From NCBI RefSeq assembly GCF_005145045.1, contig NZ_CP039692.1, positions 798,001 to 862,000 on the forward strand: 64,000 bases of DNA, read 5' to 3'. This stretch comes from Agrobacterium larrymoorei (GTDB taxonomy: Bacteria > Pseudomonadota > Alphaproteobacteria > Rhizobiales > Rhizobiaceae). The position numbers were made by a program, and so were the translations under genes. The notes beneath the pieces were generated by a model, which saw only the letters and a program-made list of their open reading frames with translations, was not told the DNA's origin and searched no databases. Positions 31,852-40,692 of the stretch are shown piece by piece; position 1 is the first letter of the stretch; each line of letters opens with the position of its first letter.

Positions 31852-33915
31852 TCAATATTGAAGACCGGCGCGGCTTTGACGGACCACCCGTGTCTGCTCG
31901 AGGCCGCTTTCCTCCAGAGCTATAAGCGCAAGAACGATGCTACCACTATCTTCTTCATGTTGAACAAGCACGACGTCGTCAATCATTTTCCTCAAAGAGG
32001 AAGAAACAGGATTTTTGCCCGCCACCGCACCATCGATGATGACCAGATCATAAGGCTCGGCCTTGCCGCTTTCCAGAAGCTCCAGCAGGTCGTTATGTCC
32101 AGCCGGTAGAAACTTCAAAAGCTGCGTGCTTTCGAAATCCGCGACGTGTCCCTGCCCGTCTGCGCCACGCTTTTCCACGGGAAGAAGCAGTTGCGTGAGG
32201 ACCGGATCGGCAACCGCCCCATCCGCCAGCAATACCCGCCTGCCTAAACGCGCCGCGGCATGTGCCAGATTAAAGGCTGCATAAGGTGCCCGGTTTTTCG
32301 GTCCCGCTGCAACAACGAGTACGCTGTGGTTCTGCGCCAATGGCAGGGAGGCGCTCAATAGCCTCGCCAGCCCGGCATAGTCATCACCCGCCGGGGCAAG
32401 CAGTGCGTCGCTATCCTCATTCCGAACCATAAGGCTCGATGAATTTCGGGCGAGCGCCACCTGCGCAGCAACGGGCGCAATCGGCGCGGCAGCGGCGACA
32501 TCGACCGGCGTTGCAGGCGGGATGTCGTCTCTGACAGGCGCTACTGGCACGACGTTAGCACCCGTCGGTGTTCCAAACTGGTCCCTGAGAATGATGATAC
32601 CTGCTGCGAGGATCATCCCGAAGAGGCCAGCGCCGATGGTGATCAGGCCTCTTGGCGGGCCAGCTTTTCTAAGGGGGGCTTCGGCAGCGGAGATGATCCT
32701 TGGATTTTCGCTGGACGTGCCCTGCTGCTCCGAAAGCTGGCGCGTGCGCAAGAGGAATGATTCATAAACGGCACGGTCGCTGTCCAGCTTTCGCTGAAGC
32801 TCGCGCAGCTGTACCATGGTACTTTCTTCGCCGTTGAGATTGCGCTTCAAGGCATCCGCATTGTCCGTGAGCAGCTTTAACTGGTTCTTCAGCCGGTCAA
32901 GGTTGCGAGACGTCGCGGTGGCGAAGTTTCGCAGCTGCTCATCGAGAATATTGGCAAGCGATTGCGTGCGGGCTCTGGCCGCCTGCAAGGAAGGGTGCTG
33001 CGCGCCAAGCGAGGTTGCCAGCACGGATTGCTCTTCCTGGCTCTGCTGATAGCGCGCGCGCAGCGATATGATGGCAGGCGTCAGCGAGGTATCTGGAATG
33101 GAGCGCAGATATTGCCGGTCCGTGCGGGCGCGCGTCAGCTCCGCAACCAACGCCTCATTCTCGGCAATGGTGCCGGAAAGCCGCGTGATTTCAGCATTTG
33201 CATCGGCGATCTGCTGCTCACTATCGGGCCGTCCCGCAATGTCTGCCAGATTGTGCTCTGCCCTGTAGGCCTGCACGGCGCGGTCGCCATCTTCAACCGC
33301 TTTGCGCAACTGATCCAGCTGCGCCGAAAGGCCACCGCCGGTGCGGCGAAGCACGTCCGCATTCATCTCCGAACGCACCTGAATATAGGTGTTGGCGATG
33401 ACATTGGCGAGTTGGGCTGCACGTTCCGGGTCCTTGGAGCGCACCGTTATATTGATGACGAAGCTTTTGCCGACGACGGCGACGCTCGTAACCTTGTTCA
33501 GATTGAAGACGGCCAGCTGAATGCGGCTTGCCCTGTCCGGGTAGCCCGGATCGGCAGCGCCGAAAGCCGGATCGTCATAGAGTTTTTCGCTTTCCACCAC
33601 TCGCGCAAGCACGTCGTTCGACGTCATGATATATTGCTGGTTCAGCACGTGCGCATCCACCGCGCGGGGCTGACCGGGCAGATCGCTTTCCAGCACCCGC
33701 GATCCTTCTGGATCAAGCAGTACCTGAGCGGTCGAGGTATAATAGTTCGGCATCAGCAGCGAGACGCCAAAAGCGATGAGCGCCAGAAGGACACCGGCAG
33801 CGATGATCTTCAAGAGATTGCGCCAAAGCAGCCCCAACAGCCGGAACAGGTTTTCCGGCCCGTGCACGGGTTCGCGATAAGGCGCTTCGGCCACCACTCC
33901 CTGATTCATCGCCAT
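31852..33915 (-). CDS. Wzz/Wzc-type polysaccharide copolymerase with degenerate tyrosine-kinase domain
   Basis: This 687-residue inner-membrane protein controls polymer length and export. It has a Wzz domain with a first helix near 35-55, long periplasmic coiled coils (about 190-400), a GNVR-like region, and the Pro-rich second helix lead-in APLRKAGPPRGLITIGAG near 425. The cytoplasmic part (about 510-687) resembles a BY-kinase but its Walker A reads AAGPKNRAPYAAFN, without the GK(S/T) core; Walker A' is VLLADGAVADP and Walker B DLVIIDG. The C-terminal tyrosine cluster is absent except for a final Tyr. Kinase activity is therefore unlikely. Confidence 0.88.
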   Translation of the reverse strand: MAMNQGVVAEAPYREPVHGPENLFRLLGLLWRNLLKIIAAGVLLALIAFGVSLLMPNYYTSTAQVLLDPEGSRVLESDLPGQPRAVDAHVLNQQYIMTSNDVLARVVESEKLYDDPAFGAADPGYPDRASRIQLAVFNLNKVTSVAVVGKSFVINITVRSKDPERAAQLANVIANTYIQVRSEMNADVLRRTGGGLSAQLDQLRKAVEDGDRAVQAYRAEHNLADIAGRPDSEQQIADANAEITRLSGTIAENEALVAELTRARTDRQYLRSIPDTSLTPAIISLRARYQQSQEEQSVLATSLGAQHPSLQAARARTQSLANILDEQLRNFATATSRNLDRLKNQLKLLTDNADALKRNLNGEESTMVQLRELQRKLDSDRAVYESFLLRTRQLSEQQGTSSENPRIISAAEAPLRKAGPPRGLITIGAGLFGMILAAGIIILRDQFGTPTGANVVPVAPVRDDIPPATPVDVAAAAPIAPVAAQVALARNSSSLMVRNEDSDALLAPAGDDYAGLARLLSASLPLAQNHSVLVVAAGPKNRAPYAAFNLAHAAARLGRRVLLADGAVADPVLTQLLLPVEKRGADGQGHVADFESTQLLKFLPAGHNDLLELLESGKAEPYDLVIIDGAVAGKNPVSSSLRKMIDDVVLVQHEEDSGSIVLALIALEESGLEQTRVVRQSRAGLQY

Positions 33916-34250
33916 CTCAGTTCACCGGCCCATATACTCACGACTCGAAACAGGCGAGGAACTGGTGAAGCATCAATGAACACCACTACTCGCAACGAAG
34001 AGAGGTACAAGCTTGCAGTATAATCGCTTGAGTATATCGCGGCTAAGCACAGGCTCTCTCAGGATCATCCTAAAACAAGACGTGTTAACATACCGTTTGC
34101 CGGGTCTTTGCTGGCTCAATTCGCAACAATATCCGCCGTCAAGCATCGCAATAACAGAAGCGACCTCAAAATCTGGCAGATCAGATGACAGTTAGTTCTT
34201 CAGGCTTCGATACCGGCAGGCGCACTGCCGGTATCATTTGGCGCCCTACG
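33916..34250. other. 335-nt noncoding stretch between copolymerase and oxidoreductase genes
   Basis: No supported gene lies here; the only ATG-initiated frames are very short. The region should hold the promoter of the minus-strand copolymerase-flippase-ATP-grasp operon, but no consensus pair is convincing. The only clear structure is the perfect inverted repeat at 34209-34235 near the end of the oxidoreductase gene. Confidence 0.5.
34209..34235 (-). terminator. Perfect 11-bp hairpin after the Gfo/Idh/MocA gene
   Basis: GATACCGGCAG (34209-34219) and CTGCCGGTATC (34225-34235) pair perfectly around a 5-nt loop, starting 15 nt past the oxidoreductase stop. No T tract follows on the minus strand, so it may be an mRNA 3'-end stabiliser or a weak terminator. 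Confidence 0.55.
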
Positions 34251-35294
34251 CTAGACCGCAATCTCACGGCGTTCGCGGTCCGTAATGATGGACAGGTCGA
34301 TTACCTTTTGCAGGTTGGCCGCGTGGCGGAAATCGGGATCGGCAACGCCGCCTTCCATCACCGCTTTTGCGAACTTCTCATAGTTCGTCGGCACCGGATC
34401 TGGCTCGATGTCTCTCCAGATCGCCTTCTCCACATCCTCACCGAGGCATCCGCGCAGTGTGGAGTAATCGGGCGTGTGCACGACTTCCAGCGCACCCTTG
34501 TCACCGTGGAGACGGAGGCGCAGTTCGTTCAGATGGCCCGTTGCCCAGCGGGTGGCGTGGATGACACCCATGGCGCCGTTTTCGAGTTCAGCCGTCATGG
34601 TGAAGCTGTCATTGGCATCGAGATCATAGACATCGATCCTGTTGCCTTCATATTTGTCGAAGGTTTTCAGGCGGGTGAAGATGCGCTCCACATCACTGCC
34701 CGCGCCATAGGACGCGAAGTCGAGAATGTGGATGCCGACATCCCCCAGCACGCCGTTGGAGCCGTGCTTGGTGGAGAGACGCCATAGCCATTTGCTTTCC
34801 GTCATCCAGTCACCCCATGCCTTGGATACGAGCCAACTCTGGAGATAGGACGCTTCGAGGTGTCGCAGTTTGCCGATCCGGCCTTCCTTCACCATCTGCC
34901 GTGCTGCCTGAAGCGGCGCGACATTGCGATAGGTCAGGTTGACCATGCCGATGAGACCGGCCTTCTCGGCAGCATCCGCCATTTCCGCGGCCTTGGCGTA
35001 GGTTTCCGCCAGCGGTTTTTCGCAAAACACATGCTTGCCAGCAGCCAGTAGCTTCAGGCTGGTCGGGTGGTGGATGGAATCAGGCGTGACGTTGGCGACT
35101 GCATCGAACTCTCCCCAAGCAATGGCATCATCCAGTGAGGTAAAGCTTAAAGGAATGTTGTGGCGTACACAGAAGGCGCGGACGATAACCTCATCCACAT
35201 CCACCGCAGCAACGAGTTCGACACCGGAAATTTGCGAGAAATAGGTGGCGTGGTTGTTCGCCATGCCACCGGTTCCAAGAATAAGAAGCTTCAT
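34251..35294 (-). CDS. Gfo/Idh/MocA family sugar oxidoreductase (ThuB-like)
   Basis: This 347-residue NAD(P)-dependent enzyme starts with the dinucleotide loop KLLILGTGGMANNHA, and has the family signature GKHVFCEKPLAET with the catalytic lysine in EKP, and a C-terminal alpha/beta substrate domain including GVLGDVGIHILDFASY. It is 6 nt downstream of a ThuA-family gene. In rhizobia the ThuA/ThuB pair oxidises trehalose and related disaccharides to 3-keto derivatives; the same role is likely but the substrate is not proven. The sugar ABC transporter that normally accompanies thuAB is absent here. Confidence 0.85.
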   Translation of the reverse strand: MKLLILGTGGMANNHATYFSQISGVELVAAVDVDEVIVRAFCVRHNIPLSFTSLDDAIAWGEFDAVANVTPDSIHHPTSLKLLAAGKHVFCEKPLAETYAKAAEMADAAEKAGLIGMVNLTYRNVAPLQAARQMVKEGRIGKLRHLEASYLQSWLVSKAWGDWMTESKWLWRLSTKHGSNGVLGDVGIHILDFASYGAGSDVERIFTRLKTFDKYEGNRIDVYDLDANDSFTMTAELENGAMGVIHATRWATGHLNELRLRLHGDKGALEVVHTPDYSTLRGCLGEDVEKAIWRDIEPDPVPTNYEKFAKAVMEGGVADPDFRHAANLQKVIDLSIITDRERREIAV

Positions 35295-35300
35295 GATCGA

Positions 35301-36086
35301 TTACCTGTAACCTGCTTCGCCAGCCTTATGCAATTTGGGGCCACGTTCTTCGATTGGCTCGGGCGCCTGATCGACGGGAACGTTCGGCGCATCATGAATG
35401 GTCTTCAGCGCGCCAGCCGGATTATACGCCCACTTCACCGAGTTGCTGATGACCTTCTGGATATTGGCATCGTGGTAGGTGGGATAGGTTTCGTGGCCCG
35501 GGCGGAAATAGAAGATGTTGCCCGCACCGCGCCGCCAGGTGAGACCGGAGCGGAACACCTCGCCGCCCTGAAACCAGGAGATGAAGACCGTTTCCAATGG
35601 TTCCGGCACCGAAAACTGTTCGCCATACATTTCCTCGTTCTCAAGCTCGAAATGCTCCGGCAGACCGGCTGCAATGGGGTGGCGTGGATTGATGGTCCAA
35701 ACGCGTTCGCGCTCTCCCGCCTCACGCCATTTCAGCGCGCAGGGTGTGCCCATCAGGCGCTTGAACGGCTTGGAGAAATGGCCGGAGTGGAGCACGATCA
35801 GGCCCATGCCTTCCCAGACACGTTTCGCCACGCGCTCAACAATCTCATCCTGAACCGCGCCGTGATCCTTATGCCCCCACCAGACGAGCACGTCCGTCTG
35901 ATCGAGCCGTGCCTGCGGCAAGCCATGCTCCTCTTCCTGAAGCGTCGCTGTTGTCGCCGTTATGTCCGCGTCCCTGTTCAGCGCATCGGCAATGGTGTTG
36001 TGCATTCCAGTCGGATAAATGGAGCGAACAGTCTCATTGATATGCTCATGAATATTCTCGCCCCACACGACGGTATTAATTGTCAT
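35301..36086 (-). CDS. ThuA-like sugar metabolism protein
   Basis: This 261-residue protein belongs to the ThuA (trehalose utilisation, glutamine-amidotransferase-like fold) family: VLVWWGHKDHGAV, GMGLIVLHSGHFSKPFKRLMGT, and NIFYFRPGHETYPTYHD. Histidines in these motifs probably bind a metal. It acts with the downstream Gfo/Idh/MocA enzyme on 3-keto-sugars. The ATG at 36086 is 7 nt from GGAG and gives MTINTVVWGENIHEH; the ATG at 36092 lies too close to the same binding site. The upstream 179 nt separate it from the DUF4175 gene and presumably hold its promoter. Confidence 0.87.
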   Translation of the reverse strand: MTINTVVWGENIHEHINETVRSIYPTGMHNTIADALNRDADITATTATLQEEEHGLPQARLDQTDVLVWWGHKDHGAVQDEIVERVAKRVWEGMGLIVLHSGHFSKPFKRLMGTPCALKWREAGERERVWTINPRHPIAAGLPEHFELENEEMYGEQFSVPEPLETVFISWFQGGEVFRSGLTWRRGAGNIFYFRPGHETYPTYHDANIQKVISNSVKWAYNPAGALKTIHDAPNVPVDQAPEPIEERGPKLHKAGEAGYR

Positions 36087-36265
36087 TGACATACTCCTTG
36101 GATGAACCGGCGCGGGATTTGACGCCGGTGGCGTAAAGACGGATCAGTTTGTGCCAAGTGTCTCAACGTATCTAAGCCTGATACCGTTCAGATGAACCGA
36201 AAAGGTTAGCGACCAGCAATGGGCATTGCCAGGGAAAGCCAGCAATCGCCGTGAAGACCTGAAGG

Positions 36266-38953
36266 CTACTGAATGTCGAGCAATCTCTCAAGATAGCGAC
36301 GCTCGATCTCGCCCGGCGGGTTATTACCTAGTTTCTCGCGGATCGCCTCGAGGATTTCGCGGGCCCGTTGAACATCGATTTCATCCGGCACGCGAACCTG
36401 GGAGTCGCCAAAATCAGGACCGGAATTGGCGCGGGGGCGACCAAGTGGATCGCGACCGTTCTGATTTCCCTGACCTGCCATGCCCTGCTGCCCTTGGCCC
36501 GGCTGCTGACCTTGCTGACGCATGGCCTGCATGATCTGGCCCATCATGTCCTGTGCGCCCTGACGCAGAGCATTCAGTGCATTGCCCTGCCCTTCGACAG
36601 CACGTTCACCACGGCCCTGTCCAAGCGCTTCGCCTGCGCCCTTCATTTCCTGTTCGGCCTTGCCGAAGTTCTGGCCAGGCTCCATTCCAAGGTCACGAAG
36701 TCCCTGCTGAAGCTCTCCGAGCTGCTTGCCCAGCCCTTCCTGCTGCTGACGCAGGTTTTTCAGCGCTTCGCGCAATTGTTCAGCCGTCATCTGGTCCGGG
36801 TTCTGGCCCTGACCATTTTGTCGCTGACCATTTTGACCCTGCTGCTGCTCGTCTTGCTGGCCGGGCTGCTGCTGGCCGTTTTCGCCCATCTGCTGCTCGC
36901 CGCCATCTTCGCCCTGCTGCGGGTCGCCGCGCTGCATGCGGTCGCGCAAAGCCTGATCCAGCTTGAAGGTCTCATCCATCAGCTTTTGCTGCTGCTGCAT
37001 GATTTCGCCGAGCTTGTCGATCTGCTGGCGTAGCTGGCTGTTTTCCTGCTGCTGGCCCTGCTGGCCGCGCTGTGGTCTACCTGCCTGAAGGTTGTTCATC
37101 ATCCGCTGTAACTGCGACAGCATCTCCTGCGCCGCATCGCGATTGCCGGAGCGCGCCAGATTTTCGATCTGGTTCATCATGTTTTCCAGATCGCGTTGTC
37201 GCAACACGTTTTGCGCCTGCTGGTTCATGTTGGCCTGCGGCGCATTCTGCATGCGCTGGGCAAGTTCCTTCATGAATTCGTTCATCGCATCGCGCAGCTC
37301 CTGCATCAGCTTGGCGACTTCCTCATCGGGCGCCTTGCGCTCCAGCGCCTGAGAAAGCGCATCCTGCGCATCGCGCAGACGCTTTTCGGCCTGAGACAGA
37401 TCACCGTCTTCGATGCCGAGTGCAATCTCCCAGAGATAATCCGAAGTCTCCTTCAGCATCTCCTCATTATAAGCGAGCTTCATCCGCGTTTGCGCAGATT
37501 GCAGCAGGAGGTAATGCGTGGTGTTGGGGATCGTCTCTTCCGGACGCATGCCGATGGCTTCGTTATAAGCGATTGCCTTCGGCATCTGCCGCGTATCGAG
37601 GGAAAATATCTGGCGTTGCTCGACAATTGCTGCGGCCAGAGGTTCGGAGAAATTACGGCCCGGCAGGATCATTTCCTGCGGCGGGCTTTTGCCTGTCTGC
37701 CCCGCACCATCCGTCGCGACCAGCGTGATGCGAACGCGCTTGCCCGCCATCGGATGCTCGGTCAGGTTCCTTGAGGTCAGACCCTTGATGTCTCGCGGGT
37801 TCTGGCGTGGTAGATCAAGCTTGTATTCCGGCGGCGGATAAAGCGGCGTCGCACCGTCCGCGACATCGAGAGGCTCGATTATCGCGTGAGCTTCACGAAC
37901 GCCGTAATCATCCTTGGCGGTAAAGCCGATTTCGAGCGCACCATTTACCGCACGGCGCGGAATGTTTTCGAAGGCAATGACCGGGGGCTTGTCCGGGATG
38001 ATGTTGAACAGCCATTGCTGGCCATTCGCCTCAATCGTTCCGCTTTCCTTGAACTCCATGGAGAAAGTGCGGGGTGCGACAGGCGCGCTGCCCTCGGCTG
38101 CGGGTGCGGGTGCGGGAGCATTGCTGGCGTTGGCCTGCTCCGCCGCCCCTTCCGGCGCAAGCTTCTGCAGCTGGCCCGCCTCGTCAGGCTCGAAGGTCAC
38201 CTCCTCGTTTCCGGCGCCGCCGGTCATGCGGATGGTAAGCTTCGAGGACTGGGGGACGGAAACCGCCTCGTCACGATCCGTATTCTGGCTGGTGAGGAAA
38301 ATCGGCGCACGACCCGTATAGGATGGTGGCGTCACCCATGCATCGAGACGAATATCGGGATTGAGGGGACCTGCTGCGGGCCGGTTGCGAAAGGCATCCG
38401 AGACGCTGCCAGCGCCATTGGAATAGGAAAAACCGAAGGCGGCAACCAGCAGAAGCGCGGGCACGGCGCGAAGCGCCATGCGGTCATGTCGGGCGATATC
38501 CGGCTTCGGCAAACCGGCGTCAAGCGCTGCAATCCGCTCCGCCATGCGCGTCTGGTGCTCTTTCCAGAGCGCCCGTGCGATGGGGGTTTCAAAAGCGGGC
38601 TCATCTTCCTGCACGCCAACAGGCTGGTGCGGAAGGCCATTACGCTCTTCAAGCAGTCGCGAGGCTTCATCCCTGGACGGCCAGCGCAGACGCGCGATGG
38701 GCAGCAGCGAACTGATGAAGCTGAAGATCAGAAGAAAAACGACGACCCAACGCAGCAGATCCGGTATCTGCCGGTAAAGCCCAAGCCAGCCAAGAACGAT
38801 AAAGAGGGCTGCAATGGACAGCGGCAGCAGGGTTTTCGGCGCTAAACGCTCGGCAAACAGAACCACCTTCGCGAAGAAGCGCTTGGCAGCGACGCGTCGT
38901 GCCAAGTCCGGTCTCTTTTCGAAAGCGCCTTTTCCGCCTTGCCTGGTGGTCAT
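36266..38953 (-). CDS. DUF4175 / TIGR02302-like large membrane protein with Gln-rich region
   Basis: This 895-residue protein is conserved next to lysA in rhizobia and matches the TIGR02302 pattern by memory. It has two N-terminal hydrophobic segments (about 40-80), a third near 160, a periplasmic-looking Pro/Ala-rich linker, and from about residue 580 to 860 a low-complexity region rich in Gln, Gly, Met and Asn with coiled-coil character. The C-terminus DEIDVQRAREILEAIREKLGN is well ordered. Function is unknown; an envelope scaffold role is a guess. The start is ATG at 38953 behind GGGAG. Confidence 0.8.
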   Translation of the reverse strand: MTTRQGGKGAFEKRPDLARRVAAKRFFAKVVLFAERLAPKTLLPLSIAALFIVLGWLGLYRQIPDLLRWVVVFLLIFSFISSLLPIARLRWPSRDEASRLLEERNGLPHQPVGVQEDEPAFETPIARALWKEHQTRMAERIAALDAGLPKPDIARHDRMALRAVPALLLVAAFGFSYSNGAGSVSDAFRNRPAAGPLNPDIRLDAWVTPPSYTGRAPIFLTSQNTDRDEAVSVPQSSKLTIRMTGGAGNEEVTFEPDEAGQLQKLAPEGAAEQANASNAPAPAPAAEGSAPVAPRTFSMEFKESGTIEANGQQWLFNIIPDKPPVIAFENIPRRAVNGALEIGFTAKDDYGVREAHAIIEPLDVADGATPLYPPPEYKLDLPRQNPRDIKGLTSRNLTEHPMAGKRVRITLVATDGAGQTGKSPPQEMILPGRNFSEPLAAAIVEQRQIFSLDTRQMPKAIAYNEAIGMRPEETIPNTTHYLLLQSAQTRMKLAYNEEMLKETSDYLWEIALGIEDGDLSQAEKRLRDAQDALSQALERKAPDEEVAKLMQELRDAMNEFMKELAQRMQNAPQANMNQQAQNVLRQRDLENMMNQIENLARSGNRDAAQEMLSQLQRMMNNLQAGRPQRGQQGQQQENSQLRQQIDKLGEIMQQQQKLMDETFKLDQALRDRMQRGDPQQGEDGGEQQMGENGQQQPGQQDEQQQGQNGQRQNGQGQNPDQMTAEQLREALKNLRQQQEGLGKQLGELQQGLRDLGMEPGQNFGKAEQEMKGAGEALGQGRGERAVEGQGNALNALRQGAQDMMGQIMQAMRQQGQQPGQGQQGMAGQGNQNGRDPLGRPRANSGPDFGDSQVRVPDEIDVQRAREILEAIREKLGNNPPGEIERRYLERLLDIQ

Positions 38954-39046
38954 CAATCCGTTCTCCCGGTCTGGCCACACGGTTTCGCATCTGCCGAAAT
39001 TGCAAAACCATTCAGTGCAACAGTGCCGAAGATAACATTGTTTGTG

Positions 39047-39085
39047 GCGAAGACGAGGGCAAGTCTTCGCTCGCCCTCACTTTTT
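39047..39085 (+). terminator. Overlapping alternative hairpins downstream of lysA, with T tract on the plus strand
   Basis: GCGAAGAC (39047-39054) pairs with GTCTTCGC (39063-39070), and GAGGGC (39055-39060) pairs with GCCCTC (39073-39078). The two stems interlock, and the second is followed by ACTTTTT on the plus strand. On the minus strand it lies in the 165-nt gap between lysA and the DUF4175 gene. Confidence 0.5.
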
Positions 39086-39118
39086 AGGCATTTTCGCCGA
39101 ATTGTGATCGCAGTCTCT

Positions 39119-40387
39119 TTAGTCCAGCCAGACCGGTACGGAATCCAGCGCAATCAATTCCTCATAGGTGCCGCGCGGGCGAATGACGTGAAACTTGTCG
39201 CCATTGACCAGCACTTCAGGCACCAGAAGACGGGAATTATAGGTTCCGGCCTGGACCGCGCCATAGGCACCGGCAGAGCTGACCGCAATCAGATCACCCG
39301 GCTGTGGAGCGGCCATTTCCCGATCCAGCGCCAGATAATCGCCCGTTTCACAAACGGGGCCGACGACATCCGCCTTGATGCGGGGCGCGTCTGCTTCGGG
39401 CTGAACCACCGGGCGAATGCCGTGATAGGCCTCATACAGCGTCGGGCGAATGAGATCGTTCATCGCGCCATCCACGATGACAAACGTCTTCTCGCCGCCG
39501 TCCTTCACATACAATACCTCGGTGACGAGGATACCGGCATTGCCGACGATCAAGCGACCGGGTTCGGTAACGATCTTGCAGTTGAGGCTCTTCAGCTCGT
39601 TCTTGACGATATGCGCATAGGCATCCGGCAAAGGTGGCGGGTTGTTGTCGTCCTTGTAAGGAATGCCGAGACCGCCGCCGATATCCACATGGCTGATCTT
39701 GTGGCCATCGCCACGCAGCGATTCCACCAGTTCCCGCAGCAGACGGAATGCATCCTCGAAAGGCTGCAACTCCGTGATCTGGCTGCCGATATGCATGTCG
39801 ATGCCGCTGACTTCGATGCCGGGCAAGGTGGCCGCGTGGGCATAAACAGCGCGTGCGCGCTGGTATGAAATGCCGAACTTGTTTTCCTTCTTGCCTGTGG
39901 AAATCTTGGCGTGGGTCTTCGCATCGACATCAGGATTGATGCGGAAGGAGACATGCGCCTTTTTGCCCGCCTTCACGGCGCGCAGGTTGAGGATTTCCAG
40001 TTCCGGCTCGGACTCCACGTTGAAGCAATAGATGCCCGCCTCAAGTGCCAGATCCATCTCCACCGGCGTTTTGCCGACGCCGGAGAACATGATGCGGCTG
40101 GCAGGCACGCCTGCGGCAAGCGCGCGGCGCAGTTCGCCGCCAGAAACCACATCGATGCCGGCACCCAACTTCGCCAGCGTCTTAAGCACCGCCTGGTTGG
40201 AGTTGGCCTTCATGGCGTAGCAGACCATCGCGTCCACATCGTTGAAGGCCTGCGAAAATACCTTGTAGTGACGCTCCAGCGTGGCGGTCGAATAGACGTA
40301 GAACGGCGTTCCGACGGCCTTTGCGATTTCAGGCACGGCTACGTTTTCGGCGTGCAGCACGCCGTCGATGTAATGAAAATGGTTCAC
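39119..40387 (-). CDS. lysA: Diaminopimelate decarboxylase
   Basis: LysA makes L-lysine from meso-diaminopimelate with pyridoxal phosphate. The 422-residue protein has the PLP lysine in VCYAMKANSNQAVLK, the HIGSQI motif, GGGLGIPY, EPGRLIVGNAG and the C-terminal catalytic CETGDYLALDRE followed by GAYGAVQAGTYNSR. The start is a GTG at 40387, giving MNHFHYIDGVLHAE; this is the family-typical N-terminus. It is 12 nt downstream of lptM, in the argH-lptM-lysA order found in many proteobacteria. Confidence 0.97.
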   Translation of the reverse strand: MNHFHYIDGVLHAENVAVPEIAKAVGTPFYVYSTATLERHYKVFSQAFNDVDAMVCYAMKANSNQAVLKTLAKLGAGIDVVSGGELRRALAAGVPASRIMFSGVGKTPVEMDLALEAGIYCFNVESEPELEILNLRAVKAGKKAHVSFRINPDVDAKTHAKISTGKKENKFGISYQRARAVYAHAATLPGIEVSGIDMHIGSQITELQPFEDAFRLLRELVESLRGDGHKISHVDIGGGLGIPYKDDNNPPPLPDAYAHIVKNELKSLNCKIVTEPGRLIVGNAGILVTEVLYVKDGGEKTFVIVDGAMNDLIRPTLYEAYHGIRPVVQPEADAPRIKADVVGPVCETGDYLALDREMAAPQPGDLIAVSSAGAYGAVQAGTYNSRLLVPEVLVNGDKFHVIRPRGTYEELIALDSVPVWLD

Positions 40388-40399
40388 TTCTATCGTCCG

Positions 40400-40597
40400 T
40401 TAAAGGAGCTTGTCGAGAATGAAAGGACGCTCCGGCGTCTTTTCAACCGTGCCATCCGTCGAGCGCAGGTTACGCTGCTCTACCGGCGTGCTTGGAGCAT
40501 CCAGATCGCCCTTGCGGCCACAGCTGGAGAGAACGAGGCCTGCGGCAAGCGCCACGCTAACCGGGATGATGATACTGCGAGAGTTTTTAAAGAGCAT
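40400..40597 (-). CDS. lptM: LptM-like small lipoprotein
   Basis: This 65-residue lipoprotein has a signal peptide ending in the lipobox LSSC and the signature CGRKGDLDAP right after the lipidated Cys, the mark of LptM (YifL). In enterobacteria LptM helps mature the LptD/E lipopolysaccharide translocon; the same role is inferred here. ATG at 40597 follows GGACGGG; an ATG at 40624 would lengthen the n-region. It sits between argH and lysA as in other proteobacteria. Confidence 0.87.
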   Translation of the reverse strand: MLFKNSRSIIIPVSVALAAGLVLSSCGRKGDLDAPSTPVEQRNLRSTDGTVEKTPERPFILDKLL

Positions 40598-40633
40598 GGA
40601 CCCGTCCAAAGGAAATCTTTGCATCTCTGATAA

Positions 40634-40664
40634 CGAAAAACAGGGCACTTGTGCACCCTGTTTC
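40634..40664 (-). terminator. Intrinsic terminator after argH
   Basis: On the minus strand ACAGGGTGCAC and GTGCCCTGT pair, with one bulged base, and are followed by TTTTTCGTT. It lies about 30 nt past the argH stop and before lptM, so it would separate or attenuate expression of lptM-lysA relative to argH. Confidence 0.75.
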
Positions 40665-40692
40665 TTGTGATGTTGATGTCACGCCGGATTGA

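Noticed and set aside
33976..34023. A 15-codon ATG frame in the 335-nt gap
   Set aside because: Too short, without a ribosome binding site, and it runs against the presumed promoter direction.
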